This document shows positions 18,372 to 27,203 of a stretch of DNA of 64,000 bases, in pieces. This stretch comes from an uncultured Clostridium sp. GTDB taxonomy: Bacteria; Bacillota; Clostridia; Clostridiales; Clostridiaceae. The stretch lies in contig CALBDU010000014.1 of NCBI GenBank assembly GCA_937927335.1, positions 1 through 64,000 on the forward strand. The letters run 5' to 3'. Position 1 is the stretch's first letter. Each line of letters opens with the position of its first letter. The notes beneath the pieces were generated by a model. That model did no database searches. It worked only from the letters and a program-made list of their open reading frames with translations, and had not been told where the DNA came from. Made by a program: the position numbers and the translations under genes.

Positions 18372-18889
18372 TTCTCGTAAAGCCTGAACCAGTTCAAGCC
18401 ATAGCTACCTAGTCCAAGGTCGACTGTACCTGCATATTGGAAGCCCCAGCTCTCATAAAGCCTTATGGCGGGCATATTTCCTTCAAAAACATCCAGCCGC
18501 AGTGACCTTATTCCCTCTCTCTCAGCTTTTGCCTTTGCAAAGTCAAGCAAGGCTGTTCCTACGCCCATCTTCATAAAATCCGGATGAACCACAAAGGTAT
18601 ATACTACCAAAACCTCTGAATAGTCCAAGTCAAAATTCCAGTTTCCTTGGCGGTAAGCCGGCTCCGGTACATGACTTAAAATAATTGATCCTGCTATTTT
18701 CCCATTGCTTCTTGCTACAAAAAGAGTGCCGTTTTTTATTCCATCCACTGCATTCTGCCTTACCGGGTAAACACCTTTAATCCAGCCTGGATAATTTTTA
18801 CCGTTGGCTAGATGGTCATTAAGATCATTATAAAGCTGTTCCAGCTCATCAATATCATCAGCAATTCCTGCCTCAAAAATCAAATTCAT
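18344..18889 (-). CDS. GNAT N-acetyltransferase with a repeat-derived C-terminus
   Basis: A 181-residue GNAT with the acetyl-CoA site near residues 100-120 (VVHPDFMKMGVGTALLDFAKAKAE) and the C-terminal VFEGNMPAIRLYESWGFQYAG motif. It is a close paralogue of the protein at 56577-57107. The normal protein would end soon after WFRLYEKG; here the last residues (LGVGLGV) and the TGA stop are encoded by two copies of a GGGGTCTGACCCC repeat arm. The SD is weak. The acetylated substrate is unknown. Confidence 0.85.
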   Translation of the reverse strand: MNLIFEAGIADDIDELEQLYNDLNDHLANGKNYPGWIKGVYPVRQNAVDGIKNGTLFVARSNGKIAGSIILSHVPEPAYRQGNWNFDLDYSEVLVVYTFVVHPDFMKMGVGTALLDFAKAKAEREGIRSLRLDVFEGNMPAIRLYESWGFQYAGTVDLGLGSYGLNWFRLYEKGLGVGLGV

Positions 18890-18960
18890 ACTGCACCTCC
18901 ACTCTTATTTATCTTTGATCCTGGATTTGTAATCTTCACCCCATGCCACATAAATTACCT

Positions 18961-19452
18961 TTACTTTTGTTTTACTGCCATAACAGCTCTTTGAATAGCA
19001 TTTTTCCAATCCATGTGATTTTCAAAAACAAAGCTGTAGGTTTCGCCGGCTTTTGTACTTATGACAACGGTGGGGGTCTGACCCCATTCCATATTATGGT
19101 ATGGGGTCAGACCCCCACTGCTGCGACCCCCACCACCTCGCCCCACACCAACTCGAATTTCTGTCAAAGGAATATAGATGTCCCCGGTTACCATGTTTCT
19201 CATGAAAATCATCTGAAAGGTTCTTGAGAAGCCTGTCTTAAAAAATACAAGCCGGTGATTTGTCAGCATGGCCGTTCCCTGCTGAAGCTTGCCGCCATTC
19301 TTTATCCGTTTGCAGGGGCCCTGCCTGAGCACTGTTTCAGACCTGTATAAAGGAGAATTCACCTTTTGAAATTTACTGCCGGCTATAGTGCCGCAGCCTT
19401 TGCAGAACCTTGCACCTTCAGGCAGCTTTTCTCCGCATTTCAAACAGTTCAT
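18961..19452 (-). CDS. Zinc-ribbon/GRAM-like protein with an in-frame repeat insertion
   Basis: A 163-residue protein. An N-terminal zinc ribbon (CLKCGEKLPEGARFCKGCG, residues 4-22) is followed by a GRAM/PH-like domain (TMLTNHRLVFFKTG ... YIPLTEI ... VVISTKAGETYSFVFENHMDWKNAIQRAV). Between two beta strands of that domain, around residues 106-129, lies Gly-rich sequence including GGLTPYHNMEWGQTPT, the translation of a family-B REP-like repeat that keeps the frame. The gene ends 8 bases after the last codon region of its neighbour and starts 6 bases downstream of the methyltransferase gene, so the two may be co-transcribed. Function unknown; the domain may bind lipid or protein. Confidence 0.7.
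   Translation of the reverse strand: MNCLKCGEKLPEGARFCKGCGTIAGSKFQKVNSPLYRSETVLRQGPCKRIKNGGKLQQGTAMLTNHRLVFFKTGFSRTFQMIFMRNMVTGDIYIPLTEIRVGVGRGGGGRSSGGLTPYHNMEWGQTPTVVISTKAGETYSFVFENHMDWKNAIQRAVMAVKQK
19070..19132. repeat. REP-like palindrome, family B, copy 2 (inside a gene)
   Basis: Arms GTGGGGGTCTGACCCCAT (19070-19087) and the perfect complement at 19101-19118, with a further partial arm (GACCCCCACC). It lies wholly within the zinc-ribbon/GRAM gene and preserves the reading frame. Confidence 0.9.
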
Positions 19453-19458
19453 TATCCT

Positions 19459-20088
19459 TTACCTCCCTTTTTTGCAGCTGATAAACCAAAAATTTATCGG
19501 TGGTTTATCGGCTGCATCTTTATGAGGCTCATCAATTTCAAAAAAATCCGTAAGGCCGAATTCTCCAAATTCCTTTTCTATTGAATTAGTATCATAAAAG
19601 AATATTCTTACACCCTTCATTGTCTCGAACCAATCTTCACCAAGCTTCGTTCCTTTTCCAAACATGGGAGCCTTCTTTGAAACTGCTGTAAAAATCATGT
19701 GTCCACCTGGCTTAAGCTGGTTATAGCAGCTTCGGATAAAATTATTCCTCTCCTCCCGGTTCAGCAGATAAATCAGCCCATAGCAGAAGATACCATCGTA
19801 AAGCTTATTGTCAAAGGGCATATCATTTACTGAGCCGTGGTAAATTTCAGTATTGATACCGTTTTGCCTTGCCAAATCAATGGCCGTGGCTGAAATTTCT
19901 ATACCCGTGACATTAAACCCATTATCGATAAAAACCTTGGCGTTTCTTCCGTAGCCAAAGCCGGGTATCAATATGTCCATCCCCTTGTTTTCCACAAAGA
20001 AATCCTTTGCAAGAATTGCGGAATCTGCGGGCTCAAAGCCCCACATGGTTTGTTTTTCTATAAAGCTTTCTTCCCAGAATTCTGTCAT
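19459..20088 (-). CDS. Class I SAM-dependent methyltransferase
   Basis: A 209-residue methyltransferase. The SAM-binding core is visible: motif I DILIPGFGYGRNAKVFIDNG (residues ~37-56, with a Pro-Gly variant of the usual GxGxG loop), GIEIS for ribose contact, GSVNDMPF, and the FCYGLIYLL / LKPGGHMIFTAVSK strands. The N-terminus FWEESFIEKQTMWGFEPADSA resembles TehB and thiopurine methyltransferase-like enzymes. AAGGAG precedes the start. It is 6 bases upstream of the zinc-ribbon/GRAM gene. The substrate cannot be told; a small molecule such as a thiol, oxyanion or drug is likely from the family. Confidence 0.8.
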   Translation of the reverse strand: MTEFWEESFIEKQTMWGFEPADSAILAKDFFVENKGMDILIPGFGYGRNAKVFIDNGFNVTGIEISATAIDLARQNGINTEIYHGSVNDMPFDNKLYDGIFCYGLIYLLNREERNNFIRSCYNQLKPGGHMIFTAVSKKAPMFGKGTKLGEDWFETMKGVRIFFYDTNSIEKEFGEFGLTDFFEIDEPHKDAADKPPINFWFISCKKGR

Positions 20089-20262
20089 ATCTATTCTCCT
20101 TCCGGCTAAAGTATATTATAAAATTCAAATAAGCCAACTGCTGCTGCAACCGGCTTATTAGTTTTCTTCTACATTAATTGTAACACAACCAGCAGGAGAG
20201 ATATAGACTTTTTATTCCGCTAATACACTATTGGAATAAAATCCTTGTTGATGGAATTTTAA

Positions 20263-20286
20263 AGGCAGATGAAAAATCATCTGCCT
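20263..20286 (-). terminator. Terminator of the MerR-type gene
   Basis: Perfect 10-bp stem AGGCAGATGA / TCATCTGCCT with an AAAA loop; on the minus strand it is followed by TTTAAAATT. It is 17 bases after the stop codon. Confidence 0.85.
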
Positions 20287-20303
20287 CTAGCTTACTCCTG
20301 TGA

Positions 20304-21467
20304 CTAATTACTTTTTTCAACATAAGCCTTAAGAGCTTCTCCCATAAACTTGGAAGCACCCTTGCCGTATTTCTTATCCATGGCCTTTATAATAACAGGT
20401 TCAGACAAGAATTGTTCAACCCGATAGCTCCAGTAGTTTTCTCCAACCTCCACCTTTAAGGCTTCATGCTGTTTTTGTGTTTCATTAACTATTTCAGAAA
20501 CAATCTCCTGTATTTCCTTTGCTTGCGGTGCTTTGTTCAAGTCTGCCACAAGCTTTTTATACAGCGCCTCCAGCTTAGGCTCATAATCTCCCAGATAAAA
20601 TTTTAAAGCCTTTCCAATAAATAACGAGGCACCGCTGCCATATTTCTTATCAACTTCTTCTATCCAATCAGGAAATACCATATATAGTTGTACCATTGTG
20701 TACCAATAATTATCTCCCAAATCAGTTTTAAAAACATCATAATCCTTTTTAGATGTATTGGTTATTTCACCTGCAATTTGCTGTATCTCCAATGAGGAGA
20801 TATCTTTATTCAAATCTTCTGTAAGCTTTTTATAAAGCTCCTTTAATATAGGGTGTTTATCATTAAGAAAATCCTTTTTAAACTCATCAATTTGTTCCGC
20901 TTTATTTATTGCCACACTGCTATTTAAGTTTTTCTCCACAGCTTCAGCATATTTTTTTATACTTCCATATTCTTTTATGGCCATCTTCGCAAGCTTTTCT
21001 TCACCATTTTTAATCTTTTCAACCATTTCATCAAATTTGTCTACACTTCCAAACTGCCTGATTACCTTATCCTCATTTTCTTTCTTGAACTTTTCCAGTA
21101 CATTATAATATTCACTCATGTCAAATTCTTTAAAACTCATAGTATTCGCTCCTTTTATGGTGTGGTTTATAAGCTCTATCAAACCGTTCAATCTATCCCG
21201 CTTCATTATTATAAGCTTCTTCTGATTTCCAAGAGCCTGCATTTTATCAAAATTGGGGCTGTCCATGATTTTTTTAACTTCCTTAAGTGGAATATCAAGC
21301 TCCTTAAAAAACAGGATCTGCTGCAATATAGCAAGAGCCTCATCATCATAAAGCCTGTAGCCCGCCTCTGATAATTTGCTTGGCTTTAACAAACCGATCT
21401 TATCATAGTGATGCAGCATACGCACACTTATCCCTGTGATTTCCGAAACTTGTTTTACTGTTTTCAT
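20304..21467 (-). CDS. MerR-family regulator with two TipAS-like ligand domains
   Basis: A 387-residue activator. Residues 1-75 form the MerR winged helix (VKQVSEITGISVRMLHHYDKIGLLKPS...GYRLYDDEAL), then a dimerisation coil. The rest is helical and resembles the TipAS drug-binding domain, present twice: residues ~205-295 (ELYKKLTEDLNKD, GDNYWYTMVQLYMVFPDWIEEVDKKYGSGAS) and ~300-385 (ALYKKLVADLNKA, GENYWSYRVEQFLSEPVIIKAMDKKYGKGAS). TipAL proteins are about 250 residues, so this one is enlarged by duplication. TipAS domains trap thiopeptides or other drugs. A classic 19-bp-spacer MerR promoter lies upstream, so it probably activates itself. No efflux gene adjoins it. Confidence 0.88.
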   Translation of the reverse strand: MKTVKQVSEITGISVRMLHHYDKIGLLKPSKLSEAGYRLYDDEALAILQQILFFKELDIPLKEVKKIMDSPNFDKMQALGNQKKLIIMKRDRLNGLIELINHTIKGANTMSFKEFDMSEYYNVLEKFKKENEDKVIRQFGSVDKFDEMVEKIKNGEEKLAKMAIKEYGSIKKYAEAVEKNLNSSVAINKAEQIDEFKKDFLNDKHPILKELYKKLTEDLNKDISSLEIQQIAGEITNTSKKDYDVFKTDLGDNYWYTMVQLYMVFPDWIEEVDKKYGSGASLFIGKALKFYLGDYEPKLEALYKKLVADLNKAPQAKEIQEIVSEIVNETQKQHEALKVEVGENYWSYRVEQFLSEPVIIKAMDKKYGKGASKFMGEALKAYVEKSN

Positions 21468-21559
21468 GGCTATACCTCCAAATATGATTTTGAGCTGTCA
21501 ATACTGCCTGCTACTCTGCCGGCTAAGAGTTTTGGTCTATATTTTCAAACTCTGCCTTT

Positions 21560-21590
21560 ATATTACACTATGACACAATGTCAGGGTCAA
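21560..21590 (-). promoter_or_regulatory. MerR-type promoter with 19-bp spacer
   Basis: On the minus strand TTGACC (21590-21585) and TAATAT (21565-21560) are separated by exactly 19 bases, the hallmark spacing of MerR-controlled promoters. The spacer holds the perfect palindrome TGACATTGTGTCA (21571-21583). It lies about 85 bases upstream of the MerR-type gene. Confidence 0.75.
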
Positions 21591-21613
21591 TAGATAAAAA
21601 AATATTCTAAAAG

Positions 21614-21659
21614 AACGAGAGCACTAATGCATAATTAACATATGCTTAGTGCTCTTGTT
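21614..21659 (-). terminator. Terminator of hcp
   Basis: Long hairpin (AACAAGAGCACTAAGCATA pairing with its near complement, one bulge), followed on the minus strand by CTTTTAGAATATTTTTTT. Confidence 0.85.
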
Positions 21660-21696
21660 ATATATTTACAGTTTAATTTTAGGGGCCTTTAAATTT

Positions 21697-23325
21697 TTAC
21701 TGCATGAACAATTTTATGTCATCATCTGCAGTTCCAATACCAGCTATACCAAACTTGTCCACTAATACACCAGCAACATTTGGTGATAAGAAGCCTGGAA
21801 GAGTTGGTCCAAGATGAATATTTTTAACTCCAAGGTATAATAGTGCAAGAAGCACAATAACGGCCTTTTGCTCATACCAGGCAATGTTATAGGCTATTGG
21901 AAGCTTGTTTACATCATCTAGGCCAAATACTTCCTTAAGCTTTAAGGCAATCAGTGCCAATGAATATGAATCATTGCACTGTCCTGCATCAAGAACTCTG
22001 GGTATTCCTCCTATATCGCCTAAATTTAACTTGTTATATCGATATTTAGCACAGCCTGCAGTTAAAATTATTGTATCAGCAGGGAGTTTTTCAGCAAATT
22101 CAGTATAATATTCCCTGGATTTCATACGTCCGTCGCAGCCAGCCATAACAAAGAATTTCTTAACTGCTCCAGATTTAACTGCATCAATTACCTTATCAGC
22201 CAATGCAAATACCTGTTCGTGAGCAAAGCCTCCTACTATTTCACCATTTTCAATGGCTGATGGAGCATTTAATTTTTTAGCCATTTCTATAATTTTTGAA
22301 AAATCCTTCTTGCCATTTGCATCGGCTTCTATGTGCATGCAGCCTGGGTAGCCTGCAGCACCCGTTGTAAATATTCTTGCCCTTACTTCTTCACTTCTTG
22401 GAGGAACTATACAGTTTGTAGTGAATAGTACAGGGCCATGGAAGGATTCAAATTCATCAATTTGTTTCCACCAGGCATTTCCATAGTTCCCTGCAAGGTT
22501 GTCATACTTTTTAAATGCAGGATAGTAATGTGCCGGCAGCATTTCACTATGTGTATAAACATCTACACCAGTTCCCTTGGTCTGTTCCAAAAGCTGTTCT
22601 AAGTCAGTGAGGTCATGTCCAGAAATCAGGATTGCAGGATTATTCCTAACTCCTATATTAACCTTTGTAATTTCAGGATTTCCGTATTTTGATGTATTGG
22701 CTTCATCAAGCAATGCCATGGCAGAAACACCAAACTGGCCTGTCTTTAAAGTAAGAGCCACCAGGTCGTCTGCTGTAAGTGAATTGTCCAGTAATGCTGC
22801 TAAGCCTTCATAAATGAAAGCATAAATATCATTATTTTCTTTACCGATATTCAAGGCATGATGAGTATACGCAGCCATACCCTTAATACCATAGGTTATC
22901 ATTTCTCTTAATGAGCGTACATCCTCATTTTCTGTTGAAAGCACACCAACTAAAGCAGCCTTTCCCAATTTCTCTTCTTTGGACACTGCTTCAAATGTAA
23001 CTGCATCACTAGGATTATTTATTGAGGATTTATTTCTTAGTTCATTTCTTAAAGCAAGCATCTTGTCGATCTGATTTTCAAAGTCCTTAGCGTCAAAATT
23101 GGCATTGGTTATTGTCATGAATAAGCTTTTTAAAACCTCATGATTAACCTCCTTGATGTCCTTTACTTCCATTTTCCCTTTAATAATAATTTCGGAAATA
23201 CCCTTTAAGGTGTAGATTAATAAGTCTTGAAGTTTTGCAACCTCCTCTGTTTTTCCACATACGCCTCTGATTTCACAACCAGTTCCCTTTGCTGTCTCCT
23301 GGCACTGATAACAAAACATACTCAT
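21697..23325 (-). CDS. hcp: Hydroxylamine reductase (hybrid cluster protein)
   Basis: A 542-residue hybrid-cluster protein, which reduces hydroxylamine or NO and acts in nitrosative stress defence in the cytosol. The N-terminal Cys motif FCYQCQETAKGTGCEIRGVCGK (Cys spaced 2, 7 and 5) holds a 4Fe-4S cluster, as in strict anaerobes. Hybrid-cluster ligands are seen in the conserved blocks SGHDL, TNCIVPP, TTGAAGYPGCMHIEA, MAGCDGR and ILTAGCAKYRYNKL. Full length for the family. GGAGGG lies 8 bases before the ATG. It is monocistronic, with a promoter near 23444-23472 and its own terminator. No FNR/CRP-type HcpR gene is in the window. Confidence 0.97.
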   Translation of the reverse strand: MSMFCYQCQETAKGTGCEIRGVCGKTEEVAKLQDLLIYTLKGISEIIIKGKMEVKDIKEVNHEVLKSLFMTITNANFDAKDFENQIDKMLALRNELRNKSSINNPSDAVTFEAVSKEEKLGKAALVGVLSTENEDVRSLREMITYGIKGMAAYTHHALNIGKENNDIYAFIYEGLAALLDNSLTADDLVALTLKTGQFGVSAMALLDEANTSKYGNPEITKVNIGVRNNPAILISGHDLTDLEQLLEQTKGTGVDVYTHSEMLPAHYYPAFKKYDNLAGNYGNAWWKQIDEFESFHGPVLFTTNCIVPPRSEEVRARIFTTGAAGYPGCMHIEADANGKKDFSKIIEMAKKLNAPSAIENGEIVGGFAHEQVFALADKVIDAVKSGAVKKFFVMAGCDGRMKSREYYTEFAEKLPADTIILTAGCAKYRYNKLNLGDIGGIPRVLDAGQCNDSYSLALIALKLKEVFGLDDVNKLPIAYNIAWYEQKAVIVLLALLYLGVKNIHLGPTLPGFLSPNVAGVLVDKFGIAGIGTADDDIKLFMQ

Positions 23326-23443
23326 ACTAAATTCCCTCCTTATTGGTTTTATGAGAAATAAAGAAATATGAATCTTGAGTTACTGAATTTACAATTTTCT
23401 ACATTTAAATCTCTAACAGTAAATCAAAATACATCTTAAGGAA

Positions 23444-23472
23444 TTTATATCATAAAATGTAACAAGTTTCAA
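23444..23472 (-). promoter_or_regulatory. Probable sigma-A promoter of hcp
   Basis: Minus strand TTGAAA (23472-23467), a 17-base spacer, then TATAAA (23449-23444), about 120 bases before the hcp start. The rest of 23326-23643 shows no gene or operator I can support. Confidence 0.5.
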
Positions 23473-23643
23473 CAGTAATTGTTTGAATATTCCATAAATA
23501 TATCATTTATTGTAAGCACTCCACAGCAATACAAGTCCTTAATTATTGTGGGCATAGAAACATACCTTGAAATAATGGAGGAATTGGATAAACCTATGTA
23601 GAATATAATAGCATAAATCAATGGATGTATTGGAGAGTTTAGT

Positions 23644-24183
23644 ATGAAAGAATATTTTTTAAATACTTTAAGAGTGGGATTTTCTGTATGGAGTGAAAAA
23701 AACATATCTGACGCATTAGAGCTATGGGGTAATCCAAGGGTAACTAAATTTATTGCCGCAGAAGGTAAAATGTCAAATGAACAGATACAGCAAAGGCTTA
23801 AAAAGGAAATAGAAAATTATAATAATTTCAATATCCAGTACTGGCCAATTTACCACTTGGAAACCGATGAATTCATAGGCTGCTGTGGTTTGAGACCCTA
23901 CGCCCCTGAAAAAAATGTACTTGAAATGGGCATCCATTTAAGGGACAAGTATTGGGGAAAAGGATTTGCAAAGGAAGCCTGCCTTGCAGTTATTGAATAT
24001 GCATTTAATACTCTCGAGGCTGATGGAATTTTTACAGGCCACAATCCTAATAATACTGCTTCAGCCAAGCTTCTTAAAAATCTTGGATTTACCTACACCC
24101 ATGATGAATTTTATCCTCCCACAGGACTTAATCACCCTTCATACTTGATGACAAAGCAGGCTTATAAGGCTAACCAGTTGTAA
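23644..24183 (+). CDS. GNAT N-acetyltransferase (RimJ/RimL type)
   Basis: A 179-residue acetyltransferase of the RimJ/RimL group: LRVGFSVWSEKNISDALELWGNPRVTKFI at the N-terminus, the acetyl-CoA loop DKYWGKGFAKEACLAVIEYAF (near residues 103-123) and the C-terminal HNPNNTASAKLLKNLGF. RimL-type enzymes acetylate protein N-termini or small amines; the target here is unknown. GGAGAG lies 6 bases before the ATG. It stands alone about 100 bases before the PhzF gene and has no clear terminator between, so read-through is possible. Confidence 0.85.
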   Translation: MKEYFLNTLRVGFSVWSEKNISDALELWGNPRVTKFIAAEGKMSNEQIQQRLKKEIENYNNFNIQYWPIYHLETDEFIGCCGLRPYAPEKNVLEMGIHLRDKYWGKGFAKEACLAVIEYAFNTLEADGIFTGHNPNNTASAKLLKNLGFTYTHDEFYPPTGLNHPSYLMTKQAYKANQL

Positions 24184-24285
24184 GACAGGTTATTTGGCAG
24201 GTAGCTCCAGTTGATTTCCATAATTCAACATAGAAAATGAAAATTTACAGTATGATATGATAAAAATTTAAAGGAGGAAAAAGTT

Positions 24286-25059
24286 ATGAGACAGTACGTA
24301 GTGGATGCTTTCACTGATAAGGTATTTGGAGGTAACCCGGCGGCGGTTTGCGTTATGGACCAGTGGCTGGAGGATGATACTATGATGAAAATTACCTGTG
24401 AAAACAATTTGTCTGAAACTGCATTTGCAGTTAAGGAAGGAAATAACTACAGGCTCAGATGGTTTACCCCAGGTGGGGAAATTGACCTGTGCGGCCATGC
24501 TACTCTGGCAACAGCCTACATTATCACAAGATTTGTGGATAAGACCCAGGATGAGATTGGTTTCAATACTCTAAGCGGCATTTTAACAGTGACTAAAAAA
24601 GGCGAACTGCTTGAAATGGACTTCCCTGCCTATGAGCTTAAAAAAGTGGAGGTTACTGATGCCATCACAGAGGCCATTGGTGTCCGTCCTGTTGAAGCAT
24701 GGATGGCCAGAGATCTACTTTGCATTTTTGATAATGAAGATGATATCCGCAGCATGACTCCTGATATGGAAAAGGTTAAGAAGCTGGATGGGGTCCTTTT
24801 AAATGTTACAGCAAAGGGAAAAGACTTTGATTGTGTATCCCGTTCCTTTGCGCCTAAAATGAATGTGCCGGAAGATCCGGTGTGTGGTTCCGGACACTGT
24901 CATATTGTTCCATACTGGGCTGATAAATTAAAGAAAAGTGACATTACAGCCTATCAAGCCTCCAAAAGAGGGGGCACTTTATATTGCAGAGTAGATGGAA
25001 ACCGCATAAAAATCAGCGGAAAAGCAGCACTGTATTCAGTGGCAGACATAAACTTCTAA
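24286..25059 (+). CDS. PhzF-family isomerase/epimerase-like protein
   Basis: A 257-residue protein of the PhzF fold. It starts QYVVDAFTDKVFGGNPAAVCVMD, holds the catalytic Glu in NNLSETAFAV (residue ~45) and the paired loops GGEIDLCGHATLA and PEDPVCGSGHCHI that line the active site between two similar halves. PhzF itself isomerises a phenazine precursor; most clostridial members have unknown substrates. No phenazine genes are near. AAAGGAGG precedes the start. The gene ends at a strong shared terminator. Confidence 0.88.
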   Translation: MRQYVVDAFTDKVFGGNPAAVCVMDQWLEDDTMMKITCENNLSETAFAVKEGNNYRLRWFTPGGEIDLCGHATLATAYIITRFVDKTQDEIGFNTLSGILTVTKKGELLEMDFPAYELKKVEVTDAITEAIGVRPVEAWMARDLLCIFDNEDDIRSMTPDMEKVKKLDGVLLNVTAKGKDFDCVSRSFAPKMNVPEDPVCGSGHCHIVPYWADKLKKSDITAYQASKRGGTLYCRVDGNRIKISGKAALYSVADINF

Positions 25060-25063
25060 ATAA

Positions 25064-25098
25064 AAACACCATAGTTCCAAACTGGAATTATGGTGTTT
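25064..25098. terminator. Bidirectional terminator between phzF-like gene and kimA
   Basis: A 15-bp stem (AACACCATAGTTCCA / TGGAATTATGGTGTT, one G-U pair) with A/T tracts on both sides, between convergent genes. Confidence 0.9.
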
Positions 25099-25127
25099 AA
25101 TAATGTGCTGATAAAATTAAGCCTTTA

Positions 25128-26984
25128 TTATTCTGAATCGTCGCTGTAATCCAGATGATAAGGATAGGTGGCCACGATTATATTACTGTTCCTCAAGAGA
25201 GTTTCTCTAATAAATAAGCTAGTGTGATTATGAAGGAAACCGCTCCAGGATTCATGGGTAATAAATTGAGGTAAAACCACAGTAACCTTCTCATCATCAT
25301 CTGCAGTTTCTGCAATCAATTCAATATTTTCCAGCAACGGTGTAACTACTGCTCTATATGGAGAATATTTTGCAATGAGATGCATATCGGTATTTAATTG
25401 GCTCCATCTGAATTTGAGCTTTTCCATAGCAGCCTCATCTGTAGAAATATTAAGGGCAATGACATTCCCCCCCAGGCTTTGAGCATACTGCAGGGCTCCT
25501 ATGGCGGCCTTATTAAGAGTAGCTATTGGAACTACTATAATATGCTTGTATTTTATTCTGAAATTTACCTTATCCAGTTTCAGGGAGCTTACGCTTAAGC
25601 CGGATGCAACCTTATCGTAGTGTGCTTTTATCTTCAATTGAATTACGATTATAATAGGGATAAGAATTACTACTACATAGGCTCCTTCTGTAAATTTTTC
25701 TGCCAGAATAATTATTGTAGTTAGCAGGGTTACAACTGTGCCTATTCCGTTTATTATCACACCCTGTTTCCAGTTCTTTTCCCTGCCCTTTCTCCAGTGG
25801 TTTACCATACCAAATTGTCCAAGGGTAAAGGATATAAATACTCCTATGGCATATAACGGTATAAGCCTGTGGGTATCTGCCTTAAATGCGATAACCAAAA
25901 TGCAGGCTATAAATGACAAAGCCATAATGCCCACTGAGAAGCTCAGTCGTTTGCCTCTTATAGTAAACTGTCTTGGAGCGTAGCCGTCCTTTCCCACAAT
26001 GTACATAAGCATTGGAAATCCAGTAAAGGCAGTATTACAGGCCATAAGCAAAATTACAGCAGTACTGAACTGGATTACATAAAACATAAATCCTTTGTTG
26101 AAGACTCCAACTGCAATTTGTGATACAACTGTAGGTCCGTTTGATATAGGAATAGCGTTATAAAATATGGCCAGCACTGAGGTGCCGCCAAATATGAAGA
26201 ATATAAGCGCTGCCAAAAGGATCATAACTATCTTAGCATTTTTTGTGCTTGGCTCCTGAAAATTTGGTACCGAGTTACTTACAGCCTCCACACCTGTCAA
26301 GGCGGAACATCCGGATGAAAATGCCCTTAGGATTAAAAACAAGGACACGCCCTCCACTGATGCAGCAGGAACGGAAAACATTGGCTTGGGATGTATGCCC
26401 AGTATAAAATATTTGAATAATCCATACACAATCATAAAAATCATGCTGAATATGAAAATATAGGTTGGTATGGCAAATATTTTTGATGATTCACTAATAC
26501 CCCTTAAATTTAAAACAGTTAAAACAATAATCAGAAATACAACAAAGCCTACCTTATATTGTCCCATGGTTCCAAAGGCTGATACAATGGCATCAGCTCC
26601 TGCACTGGCGCTAACTGCCACAGTAAGAATATAGCTTATAATCAGGCCGGAGCTTGCACATAGTCCAGCTCTGGCTCCTAAATTCTCCTTGGCAACCTTG
26701 TAGGCACCGCCACCCTGAGGATAAGCCCTGATGATTTGAATGTATGAAATTGTCAATACCACAAGAAGGCCTATAATCATAAAGGACGTCCAGGTGAGCC
26801 ACTGGTAGGCGGCTGCACCAAGTACTATAAGCACAAAAAGTATTTCCTGAGCTCCATATGCAACAGATGATATAGCATCACTTGCCATTATTGCCAGTCC
26901 AAAGGGAATGTTATATTTCTCTTTACTTCCCTTTTCATTGGCCAGTGGTTTTCCAATTATAATATCAAGTATTTTATTTATCAT
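25128..26984 (-). CDS. kimA: KimA-type high-affinity potassium importer
   Basis: A 618-residue APC-superfamily transporter with twelve membrane helices (residues ~30-465) and a C-terminal universal-stress-like cytoplasmic domain. It follows B. subtilis KimA (YdaO) nearly block for block: IGKPLxxE, SSVAYGAQEIL, AYPQGGGAYKVAKENLG, YILTVAVSASAGADAIVSAF, AFSSGCSALTGVEAVSN, LIPLYAIGVFISFTLGQFGM, and a C-terminus ending VATYPYHLD. KimA imports K+ with protons and is inhibited by c-di-AMP at its cytoplasmic domain. No c-di-AMP riboswitch is visible upstream, unlike in Bacillus. Monocistronic. Confidence 0.85.
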   Translation of the reverse strand: MINKILDIIIGKPLANEKGSKEKYNIPFGLAIMASDAISSVAYGAQEILFVLIVLGAAAYQWLTWTSFMIIGLLVVLTISYIQIIRAYPQGGGAYKVAKENLGARAGLCASSGLIISYILTVAVSASAGADAIVSAFGTMGQYKVGFVVFLIIVLTVLNLRGISESSKIFAIPTYIFIFSMIFMIVYGLFKYFILGIHPKPMFSVPAASVEGVSLFLILRAFSSGCSALTGVEAVSNSVPNFQEPSTKNAKIVMILLAALIFFIFGGTSVLAIFYNAIPISNGPTVVSQIAVGVFNKGFMFYVIQFSTAVILLMACNTAFTGFPMLMYIVGKDGYAPRQFTIRGKRLSFSVGIMALSFIACILVIAFKADTHRLIPLYAIGVFISFTLGQFGMVNHWRKGREKNWKQGVIINGIGTVVTLLTTIIILAEKFTEGAYVVVILIPIIIVIQLKIKAHYDKVASGLSVSSLKLDKVNFRIKYKHIIVVPIATLNKAAIGALQYAQSLGGNVIALNISTDEAAMEKLKFRWSQLNTDMHLIAKYSPYRAVVTPLLENIELIAETADDDEKVTVVLPQFITHESWSGFLHNHTSLFIRETLLRNSNIIVATYPYHLDYSDDSE

Positions 26985-27203
26985 TTTTTCTCCTTATAAC
27001 ATGAAACATTTCTGCAACATTCACATATTACATTTTTATTAATAAGTATGCAACAACAGGCAAAGGCTTAAAAACCCTTTCCACGTCATTAATTTACAAA
27101 ATATTAATATTTATCTTGACACTGCTCACTATAGATTGATTTTGCTCATATTTATAAGAAAATATTCTATGAGAAAAAGTACTTTTCTATATAAATAAAA
27201 GAT

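Noticed and set aside
20128..20152. Second hairpin AATAAGCC / GGCTTATT upstream of the methyltransferase gene
   Set aside because: It is an 8-bp stem without a clear T-tract for either neighbour; it may be a weak terminator or an operator, and I could not decide.
23469..23705. A 78-codon minus-strand frame between hcp and the GNAT gene
   Set aside because: Its start lies inside the GNAT gene, it has no SD and no recognisable motif.
26985..27200. c-di-AMP (ydaO-yuaA) riboswitch before kimA
   Set aside because: None of the conserved blocks of that aptamer could be found on the minus strand.
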